A stretch of 43,804 nt of DNA, from the NCBI GenBank assembly GCA_000708835.1, contig DF237637.1, positions 1 to 43,804 of the forward strand, read 5' to 3'. The notes under the pieces are model-generated. The model saw nothing but the letters and a program-made list of their open reading frames with translations, was not told the origin of the DNA and searched no databases. Positions 19,852-27,800 of this stretch are shown here, one piece after another. Within the stretch, counting starts at the first letter, position 1, and every line of letters starts with the position of its first letter. This DNA is from Klebsormidium nitens. Taxonomy: Eukaryota > Streptophyta > Klebsormidiophyceae > Klebsormidiales > Klebsormidiaceae. The position numbers were made by a program, and so were the translations under genes.

Positions 19852-20510
19852 TAGACCGGCTGTATGAATGTAAGGTCAGATAATAAACGTGGAACGAAAA
19901 TGCATCATGCTGCCTACCTTGGAGGTTGGCCCCCTGAAGCACTTCGGTCGTCTTCTTGATCTGGCAAAGTTGTTGACAGACAATTTGCAAAAGTTGCCCC
20001 TCTATGATCAGATAGTTGTCTACATGAAGCACTTTGAAAAGATGAACGACCCCAGTCACTATTCTAGAAGGGAGAGTCCGGATTTCGCGAAATTAGGACT
20101 CAAATGTGGGACCCCAAAAGCACAAAAAGCTGGGAGCTTTTGCTGGAATTGACCGCGTGTTGGGAAATCTTGTCACTTTAGAGTTTGAATTCTGGGATTG
20201 CAGCTGAAGATCAAAGATCATGTAACTGATTCTAGAATTGGAAAGGTGGTGCATCTTAGCAAACTGTGTTCCTACCTGAGGCTCTTGGATTCTAGAATCC
20301 AAACAAAGTGGGAAGTTTTTTGACCAAGTAGCAATCGTCCATCCCAAAATTCACCCAGAAAGGTTGGAAATTCGAAGACCAATTCCAGCCCCTTGATTTC
20401 GGCTGGCCGGGGGTTCTGAAGCAGACATTCCTAGGGGGTGCATCTTGAGGAGGCGTTCGTTTCAATTTCAGAATTATTGTAGATGATGTATGATATAGGG
20501 TTGCCAGTTG
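19852..20510. promoter_or_regulatory. Divergent intergenic region with three TTCTAGAA sites
   Basis: This separates the minus-strand gene ending its start at 19851 from the plus-strand recombinase starting at 20511. TTCTAGAA occurs exactly at 20062-20069, 20230-20237 and 20290-20297. The third is inside an 18-base perfect palindrome (20285-20302). TTCnnGAA is the established core of heat-shock elements. I noticed no other copy in the window. A role in stress-induced expression of the recombinase is inference; the palindromes could instead be recombinase binding sites. Confidence 0.5.
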
Positions 20511-21581
20511 ATGGATTCGGAAGCATCCGTTCAATCGAGTACAGGATCCACATCCGACAAAGGAGGGGATAACGAAACTCTGCGACCAATTGCATCAGGT
20601 GAAGCTGCTTTGCGCAACCTGTTTCAAACGGGCAAACGGGCTGAGACAACTGTTCTACAATATCTGAACAGTGTGCGAATGATTCATACTCTAGTTACGG
20701 GCAATAAGGTGTTGCCTTCCACGTTAGATTGGATGAAGGATGCATCTATCATCATTGAAAAGCTCGACCAGGTCTACAAAAATCCTGGAACGTTCAAAAA
20801 TAAGCTGACCCCGTTAATGGTCATTGCTCACGAAAAGGGATGGGAATGCGCCTATAAGAAATACTTCGAGAGCTTCTCAGAGAAGAAGGCGGTCCAGATG
20901 AAGAAGGCCGATGAGCAAAAGGCTACCGAGAAAGAGGCTTCCAACTGGATAAGCATAGACGAGCTCAAAAGCAAAGCGGAAGAGCTCAACAGACACATCC
21001 GGAGGAACATAATGCCAAACTTAAAAGATAACGGTGCAAGTCTCAGCAGAGACGAGATAAAGTGCGTTTTCCAGCACTTGTTGATCGCAAGCAACCTTCA
21101 TGAGCCACCCAAGCGACGAGATCTGAGCGGACTTCCTCTCCAAAAAGCGGACGGAAGCTTCTACTGCGGTGAAGCCGAAAAGACGTATAGGGATACCGGC
21201 AATTGTCTACGAGAAAGCACAAGTGGGGAGTTTTCGCTTGTGCTTAAAACTTATAAGACGTCGAAAAAGTACGGGAAGAAAGAGTTTGAGCTTTCACAGC
21301 GTCTCAATAACTACATTCGACGGTCGATCGAGTTGGTTCCTAGGGGTTTTTTGTTATCGCGGCTTGGGGATACGAATCAAGCTATGTCCGATAACTATTT
21401 GACCAAGTTCATCTCCTCAATTACCTTTCCAAACGGAAAGCGATTGAATCAGAATCATCTGAGGCATCTTTACATTAGCGAACACTTCAAAAACGATCAT
21501 TCGATTGCTGAGAGGAAGCAGTTAGCTGAGAGGATGTTGCACGACTGGGGGACAGCAATGGTTACATACGAGAGAAAGTGA
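20511..21581 (+). CDS. Tyrosine recombinase (integrase family)
   Basis: A 356-residue product from ATG 20511. The C-terminal half carries the tyrosine-recombinase catalytic layout: box I arginine in LLIASNLHEPPKRRDLSGL (about R202/R203); the beta-strand lysine in LKTYKTSKKYGKK (about K249); box II in LNQNHLRHLYIS, where R318 and H319 are kept but the usual first histidine is Asn315; then H344 in MLHDWGTAMVTYERK, with the nucleophile Tyr353 four residues from the end. The N-terminal half is helical, with a long charged segment (about 115-165) that may bind the core site. The order of motifs and the extreme C-terminal tyrosine fit Crypton-, viral- and phage-type integrases. It lies 27 bases from the convergent PrimPol-2 stop. 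The expected reaction is site-specific integration and excision through a 3'-phosphotyrosine intermediate. Confidence 0.82.
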   Translation: MDSEASVQSSTGSTSDKGGDNETLRPIASGEAALRNLFQTGKRAETTVLQYLNSVRMIHTLVTGNKVLPSTLDWMKDASIIIEKLDQVYKNPGTFKNKLTPLMVIAHEKGWECAYKKYFESFSEKKAVQMKKADEQKATEKEASNWISIDELKSKAEELNRHIRRNIMPNLKDNGASLSRDEIKCVFQHLLIASNLHEPPKRRDLSGLPLQKADGSFYCGEAEKTYRDTGNCLRESTSGEFSLVLKTYKTSKKYGKKEFELSQRLNNYIRRSIELVPRGFLLSRLGDTNQAMSDNYLTKFISSITFPNGKRLNQNHLRHLYISEHFKNDHSIAERKQLAERMLHDWGTAMVTYERK

Positions 21582-21608
21582 TCAGCATTGAGCCAGAGTT
21601 GAAGAATA

Positions 21609-24077
21609 TCACCCCGATGAGATCAGTAAAGTTGGGTCAGAAGCCCAGGATCCGTCCCAATGGACTTCATCGACTCTCAAACGAACTTCTTGCAGCCGTT
21701 TCTCCAGTTCGTTCCTAGTTGGAAAGATCAAGCCGCGACCACAGGTGTCTTTGTAACCATCCAGTCCAAGTGTCCGTTTGATACGACCAATCAGCACATC
21801 CTTCTGCTGTGGCGGATCCTCTCTTGCGCCCTGATTGTCTATGAATGACCTGTAAGTTCGGAAGATGGTGGCACTTAGCACCTTGGTCTTTGAATCTGAT
21901 GAAAAGTTGCCGTTATCTAGCAACCCGCAAATCATCTTTGCCCAAAAGGGAATCGAGTGCTCTCTTAAAGCCGAACTCCACTTGCTTTTTGGGATCTGCT
22001 TGGGGTTCCAGGTGTTGATGCCTTCTCTTGACATCAAGTACCGGTAGAAGTGTTCAGCTGTAGTGGTAGTGAGGCTTTCACAAAGCCGATCAAAGTACGG
22101 TTGATCTCCGATTCTAGAGTCGGAGGCCTCAAAGCATGCATACCTTCTGTCTGTCGCTTCTTTCTTGATGGGCCAGTCCTCGTTCGTATTAAACCAGTAA
22201 TTTGCAAGGTCGGGTACTTGAAGGGGATCGATTCCTTTCTTTTCAAGGATCGTCGAGTCTTGGGTGATCAGGCTTTTCAACCGATTATTGCTTTTGTAGG
22301 CTCCACCCCAACTGCTCACTTCATCGAAGCATACCAAAAGAAGGTTTGCGGCTATTCCGTTGAACTTGCCAATGACCTTTTCCATATCGTTGCAGTACAG
22401 ATAGTATCGCGATCCGATGACATGCTTACCCACAAAGTCAGTGATTATGCTTTTGCCTGCGCCTTGGTCAGACCTGAAGACCAAGGCTGTTCCGATCTTC
22501 TTGTACGGCTTCTGCACAAGATGAGCTAACCAGTTGAGAATGTATTCCGCTACAGCAGGATCGTTGTCAGCAAGTACTTCGTTGATGTGCTTCAAGAGAA
22601 GATCAATTTGTTTCATGTCAACAGGTTGATTCGCTTCGTGAGCCTGGAAGGGAAAGCCGTAGAACAGGTTGTAGTTATCAGGTGAAACCATACGAGAGTT
22701 CGTTTCGAAGACTACCTTGTTGAGAGTCCTTCTCGCTGATGACTTGCACCACACCTTCCCAAGGTTGCCGATTTTGACACTATCCAGGTTGAATGATTCG
22801 GACCGTTCCAGAAACTCAGCTCTTGTACGAAGGATGCTGTCATTTGGCACCCAAGCAGTACCTCTTTCAATGAAGATGGTCTCGATAAAGAGTACTTTTG
22901 AGCTGCCGTCTAGAACGCAGAAGTAGTGGTTCATTGTGTCGATAGCAATCTGTGTGAGTTGCTGACATAGTTGCTGATACTGCACTTTGTCCACAGTGCT
23001 TTTGGCACTGATTATAATTCTCTCAGCTTCTTCAATAGGGCGCAGATCAAAGCGTGCTTTTGAAGTCAAAAGCGAACGCCAATGGTGCAGCCCGAGAAAA
23101 ACTCTCGGTCGTTCTTTGCATCCTGTTGACAAACAGCGGTACTCCATGCAGATCCCGTTGCAGATGATGCTGAAACTGTTGCTCGTGTGTTCCTCTCCGT
23201 AAGGGCAGATCCTGCTGTCCTTCACTCTGAACTTTAAGATGGCTTCCTCATCTCGACGCTTGATGCCTCGGTAGAAACTTGTTTGATCGTTGCATCTACT
23301 TCGCAGTAGCTGCGTTGCAACTTGGATTGCCTTTTCGGCCTCGACGGAAGAGGTTGTTTGCTGAGACGAGAGTTCTTTGGTGATTGTCTTGTCCGCTTTT
23401 GCTTTGCTGACAATTGATGTATCATTGCTGGAGGGTTTTGCCGACCCTTGGGCAGCTTGCTTTGTGGAGTCTTGAGAGTTAAGGATTTCTACGAGCCACA
23501 ACGGAAGGCAGGCAAGCTTCGTCTTCCAAGGAGAGTTTAGCCATCTGTATGAATGCTCTTCACCGTCACGAATGATGGTAGTTGGGGGTGCGAAGCAGAT
23601 GCCATTGCCTCTGAAATCGATGGTCGTTTGGGTGGAGTTGATGCATAGCTTGGTCGCGTCTGCCTTCCGTTCAAGCCCGGGGGAATCCGCTTTGAAGTAG
23701 TAGTGCAAGCCGCCACTCTGTGTTTCGGCTGTCCAGGTGATGGGTTCGCCGTGGTCTTGTGTCAATCGTTTCCAGACATCAAGACCATTAGCGACGGCTT
23801 TGCTTTCATTCAACTTGGGCAAGTCGATATCAACCATGACAATGCTATTTGGTCCCGGTCGTCCGCAGAGCAGGGCAAGGGCATTCTTGTCGGAACAATC
23901 ACGAATAAGATCTTCGTGCAACCCCCAGGAAGCCTCATCCACGATGCTTGAGTAAGAGCACCTAAAGTTGCTTGCGTCCTTCTTCCTTTCCTTTTTGTTC
24001 CATGTAAGCTTGAGCGTAACCGGCAGGAGATGAAGGCTCCGATACGATGAGATGCTTTCATTGAGGTCCGGATTCAT
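21609..24077 (-). CDS. PrimPol-2: primase-polymerase / superfamily 3 helicase, intronless
   Basis: An 822-residue product from ATG 24077; the frame is open a little further upstream but with no ATG. PrimPol domain: DxD at about residues 83-85 (IVMVDIDLPK), SGGLHYYFK (His125), and IDFRGNGICFAPPTTI. Zinc-like motif: C291, H297, C315, C320 (ICPYGEEHTSNSF ... YRCLSTGC). Helicase: LNWLAHLVQKPYKKIG leading to Walker A DQGAGKS at about 537-543, Walker B LLVCFDE at about 580-586, sensor NYWFNTNEDWPI at about 626-637, and TDRRYACFE. This is the same plan as PrimPol-1 but the helicase subtype differs (closer to the DUF5906/virus-type form). It should prime and unwind the element's own DNA. Intact, single exon. 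Confidence 0.85.
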   Translation of the reverse strand: MNPDLNESISSYRSLHLLPVTLKLTWNKKERKKDASNFRCSYSSIVDEASWGLHEDLIRDCSDKNALALLCGRPGPNSIVMVDIDLPKLNESKAVANGLDVWKRLTQDHGEPITWTAETQSGGLHYYFKADSPGLERKADATKLCINSTQTTIDFRGNGICFAPPTTIIRDGEEHSYRWLNSPWKTKLACLPLWLVEILNSQDSTKQAAQGSAKPSSNDTSIVSKAKADKTITKELSSQQTTSSVEAEKAIQVATQLLRSRCNDQTSFYRGIKRRDEEAILKFRVKDSRICPYGEEHTSNSFSIICNGICMEYRCLSTGCKERPRVFLGLHHWRSLLTSKARFDLRPIEEAERIIISAKSTVDKVQYQQLCQQLTQIAIDTMNHYFCVLDGSSKVLFIETIFIERGTAWVPNDSILRTRAEFLERSESFNLDSVKIGNLGKVWCKSSARRTLNKVVFETNSRMVSPDNYNLFYGFPFQAHEANQPVDMKQIDLLLKHINEVLADNDPAVAEYILNWLAHLVQKPYKKIGTALVFRSDQGAGKSIITDFVGKHVIGSRYYLYCNDMEKVIGKFNGIAANLLLVCFDEVSSWGGAYKSNNRLKSLITQDSTILEKKGIDPLQVPDLANYWFNTNEDWPIKKEATDRRYACFEASDSRIGDQPYFDRLCESLTTTTAEHFYRYLMSREGINTWNPKQIPKSKWSSALREHSIPFWAKMICGLLDNGNFSSDSKTKVLSATIFRTYRSFIDNQGAREDPPQQKDVLIGRIKRTLGLDGYKDTCGRGLIFPTRNELEKRLQEVRLRVDEVHWDGSWASDPTLLISSG

Positions 24078-24256
24078 CTTAGGGCTGGACACCCCCTATG
24101 ATAAGTACTAAGGAAAAAAGTTTTGATCGGAATCTGAACGCACTGAAATTCTGACAGTGAGCTAGGCCCCTTACTGCACACTGAGTACAATTGGATCATC
24201 TGAGAGGGTAAACTTTGAGGAACGTGCTATGGATAAGCGCACATCATTTGAAGATA

Positions 24257-24535
24257 CTAGCATGTCTCACTTATTGGCCTTGAGTGGCGGTTGCCAAGTT
24301 CTTGCACATATCCGGCGTCTACAAGCTTTGCTAAAGTAGAGGGCCGAAGAGTCTTGCCATTCGAATACCTAATCAAAGCTTTACGCAAGCAGATTTCGGC
24401 CTTAGCCTTGTCGTAATGCTTTTGAGACCAAAGTCGATATTTGTCGAGATTGGTCTGCCGATAGCGCATCTCATACAGCCGCCGCTGATGATTGGCATCA
24501 TGATTTCTCGTCTCGGAAACAACTGACATAGACAT
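24257..24535 (-). CDS. Small basic protein B of the recombinase element, probable paralogue of protein A
   Basis: A 92-residue product from ATG 24535. Arg/Tyr-rich helix YEMRYRQTNLDKYRLWSQKH, then CLRKALIRYSNGKTLRPSTL and KLVDAGYV. It shares WxQKH and the following basic NGKT/TGRT..P...KL..AG block with the 18409-18798 protein. Both are transcribed in the same direction and sit at opposite ends of the cassette. Basic and probably nucleic-acid binding, by composition only. Its start lies 12 bases inside the inverted repeat at 24548-24571, so that repeat may also be its promoter or operator. Confidence 0.55.
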   Translation of the reverse strand: MSMSVVSETRNHDANHQRRLYEMRYRQTNLDKYRLWSQKHYDKAKAEICLRKALIRYSNGKTLRPSTLAKLVDAGYVQELGNRHSRPISETC

Positions 24536-24547
24536 CTAGCAACGTGC

Positions 24548-24571
24548 TTTCGTCTACCTTATTAGACGAAA
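24548..24571. repeat. Perfect 9-6-9 inverted repeat, candidate recombinase core site
   Basis: TTTCGTCTA (24548-24556), a six-base spacer CCTTAT (24557-24562) and TAGACGAAA (24563-24571). Tyrosine recombinases typically act on two inverted 9-13 base arms around a 6-8 base spacer, so both shape and position (just outside the last gene) fit. An operator for the 24257-24535 gene is the alternative. Confidence 0.5.
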
Positions 24572-24621
24572 AGAAGATACTTGCATGCCCCCTGACGAAT
24601 CGATGCTCAAGCTTCGACACC

Positions 24622-24711
24622 TTGGACACCTTGACCGCTCGCTATTTCGTCATGTGAGGGGTTTTTGAAAATCGATATCCATGACTTGCAAATAGCTGCC
24701 AAGGTGTCCAA
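24622..24711. repeat. 12-bp perfect inverted repeat, 66-bp spacing
   Basis: TTGGACACCTTG at 24622-24633 is matched by CAAGGTGTCCAA at 24700-24711. It lies between the recombinase element and the 3' end of the transposase gene. It may be part of a terminal structure of either element or a hairpin in the transposase 3' region. TTGGACAC also recurs in the minisatellite at 25209-25513. Confidence 0.6.
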
Positions 24712-24894
24712 CGTGCCAGGATGGTGAAATCGTGTAGTGCACTCGTAGTGCAATCATGCTGTTATGTATTATCATCAAGTATAATAAAGAGGTGCCAGTG
24801 TGTGTTCTAAGTCTTGTTCCTCGTCCCTACATGAACGATAGCTCCCCACACGCTTGCGGGAAAGCTCAACAGCTATCTATCAACACATGGTCTA

Positions 24895-27800
24895 TCACCT
24901 GTACAAGAGAGCTGCGCGAACTGCCGGCGACCACTGATCAACCCTGGCTGCTATTCTGATCTTCTGGTCATCAACACGTGTCAACTCTGCGTTGCGCCCG
25001 CTCACTACGTTAGCTAGAATGATCATGAAGGACTCGAGAGCGGAAAACCAAGCAAGCACCTTGAACTTTATCAGGAAGGAGTTGACGCTCTCCACCGCTG
25101 AAGTGTTAACCCAGCGCACAGCGTCGTATAAATCAGGATTGTACTGAGGGCCACACTTGTGCGCCTCCGCGCCAGTCTTCTGAAAGTGGAACCTGCACGC
25201 GCGTAATTGGACAGTTTGGACACGGGACGGTTGCTGACGTCATTAGAAACGGGGCTCCCAGAAAGTCTCGGTGGTAAAAGCTCAGACACTTGGACACGGG
25301 ACGGCTGCTGACGTCATCAGAAACGGGCTCCGAGGAAGATATGGCAAGAGCTTGGATAGCTGGACAAAGGACGGTTGCTGACGTCATCAAAAACGGGATT
25401 CGAGAAAGATCTGGCAAAAGCTTGGACAGCTGGACAAGGGACGGCTGCTCACGTTATCACAACCGGGCTCCCAGAATCTGGCAAAAGCTTGGACAGCTTG
25501 GACACGGACGACAAGTGGCAGAATGACGCTCAAATGTATCCTGGAAAAGTGTTGATTATCTCGTCCTAGACTAACAAACAATCATTCGAAACCATGGACG
25601 CGTATGCGGTTTTTGTACTTGCCGGTCAACCAGGCATCGCATGTCTGCAAAAAATGCAGGCTCCCTCCTCATGCTGTACGCGCGCAGCTTGCAGGCGTTG
25701 TCGTAGAAGAGAAAGGAAGGCAGATTGTGCCGCTGGAGGCGGGTGTACAGCACCGCGAACGGATCACGAGGAGACTCCCCCCGGAGCATCGCATGGAACC
25801 CGTAGATCACCCTGTGAGAGCAGCAGAAGACGAACCCCCCCTTTGTGTGCTTCTGCAGCCGCTTGCCCGCCTTCTCACTCTTGGCCGCCGCAACCTTGGC
25901 ATCAAACTCCCCGACAGTGAGACCGCTCTTACAGCGGTGCTCCTCGCTGCTCTCGACCGCCAGACCAAGGTCATTTTCAAACGGCTTGTACTGGGGCAGG
26001 GGCCGTTTCTGCTCCCAACTGGGGAGGGGGTAGCAGCCGAGCGCGTTCTGCTCTTGGCAGTAAGGGTGGTCTTTGGGGAGCGCTTCGAGAAGCCGTCCGT
26101 CCGGGGAGAGACCCAGCCGATCGTGCAGCAGCTCGCGTTCGGCTTGGTTAAGGGCATACTCGAGGGGGGGTGGGGGGCGCAGAGCCTCGACGCCGGGGAG
26201 CAGCCGGTTTGCTCTTCCTCTCCAGAACGTGTAGCTCTCCTCTCTCTCTTCGTTCCAAGACCCTGGGACCTCCCGTCGCAACTGCAGCAGCCAAACGCAG
26301 GCATCCAACCCTTCGATAGCAGACAGCGCCCATCCGGCTCGACCGACCCCCAGCCCGACCGCCCCGCGTCCGAACAGCGTCAGTCGGTATAGATGATGGA
26401 GCGTGGGAAAAAAGAAGGCCGGAAACACTTCGTCGTAGTTGTCCAGCACTCGACGAAGGATGGGCGCATGCTCTGCCAGCACGGCCTTGCCCCCCTGGTC
26501 TACTGGACCCCCCAACAGTATCGCCCGGACAACAGCAAGCGCCCGCCAATGCTGGATCAGATTGCTGTCGTCGCTGACGGTTTGAGGGGACCCCAGAGCG
26601 TACAGCGGTTCCGCCCACCACTTTCGCGGCGACCGCACTCGACCGTTATTGGCGCCCGGAGTCTCCCCCCGGATCCCCTCCAACAGCAGCCGTGCAGCTC
26701 GGTTCTTCGATCGAATCTGCCCGATCTGCTCCTGCAGAAGGCGCCTCCTCCAGTGCAGCAGGATGGGCTCTGCGTCCGCATCGTCCGGATTGGCGACGAA
26801 GTCGGAGACGAGTTCCACGTCATCGCGATCCAGCGCAACCTAGGTAGAAGTCAAAGATGTCAGACGCCCTTCGTCCAGGTTTACCGAGCTCTTCATAGGC
26901 ATATCATTCCGAAAACCTAGACCGATTTCAAGGCTCCACTCGAAGACCTTGTTGCGCTCTTTTTAGTCCCACTGCAACAACCTTGGCTAAGCATCAGAAG
27001 GATTCATCGCGCATATACGGAGCAGACTGGCATCAAAGAGCGTGCGCAACTTGCGCTCGGATCGCTCCAAAGTCAACGTCAGATTCAACTCTAAGGTTGC
27101 CACAGAGACTGAAAAGCTCCGCAGTTTGAGTTTAGGGTCCATAACTCTGCTTGAAGAGAGTTATGTCGTGCACATTTGTCAGAACTCTAGCAGTTTTGGC
27201 GAGGGTGTTGTCCGTTCAGTGTGGGAGGGGAAAAGGGTCTGGAGCCACCTTCTGGCACCTTTCTTTATTACTTATAATGTAAGTGTATATAGGAATGGTA
27301 CACACTTTTCAATGGTTTGGCACCATGGCACCATGGCACCTATTTTCAATCATGGAACTTTCCATCAAGGAACTTTCAATCATAAAACACCTGAACGAAT
27401 AGAAAACAAGAGGCGCCAGTGCCATGGTGCCAGTGGGTGGGAAACTTACAAAGATGTTTTTGATCACAAGATTTGTTCCACCTACCAGCAGCTCTTGGAA
27501 TTCGCCCTCGCTCAGCTGCGCGCCCAGGTCCGGGTCCTTCGGATGATGCTGGCTGTACCGCGCCAGCAGAGCCCGCAGCTCCGGCTGGTGGATCAGGCGC
27601 CGCTTCAGCCCCCGCCCCTCCAATGCAGTCGCGCTGAAGTTCACACCGGCTTCCATGTGCTTGACGACAGTCTCCCCCGAACTGTTCCGGCTTGGAGCCG
27701 TGAAAGGCCGGAGTTCGCTTGCCGCCGTCCCCGCCAACCCGCCTTTCGATCTGCTACCGTCCGCGCACGCTAGCCCGGCGATACCATCGCAGAGCAGAAC

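Larger units (their letters stand above)
18409..24571. mobile_element. Capsid-less tyrosine recombinase / primase-helicase element (putative)
   Basis: Six intronless genes packed in about 6.1 kb, more AT-rich than their surroundings: three small minus-strand proteins (18409-19851), a plus-strand tyrosine recombinase, a minus-strand primase-polymerase/helicase, and a small minus-strand protein. The outermost small proteins (18409-18798 and 24257-24535) share a motif. I see no capsid, packaging ATPase, protease or retroelement gene. The ends are not proven; a 9-6-9 inverted repeat at 24548-24571 is a candidate right-hand recombination site, and I found no equally good match on the left. It recalls Crypton-like elements, stripped-down Polinton-like viruses, transpovirons or, functionally, bacterial satellite islands, but matches none exactly from what I can see. 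Confidence 0.65.

Noticed and set aside
25209-25513. Regularly spaced repeats as a CRISPR array
   Set aside because: The copies are tandem and diverged along their whole length with no unique spacers, no cas genes are present, and they lie in a eukaryotic intron.
25604-26392. 262-codon plus-strand frame over the transposase
   Set aside because: It is the complement of exon 4 of the transposase, whose minus-strand reading carries the family motifs and fits the splice pattern.
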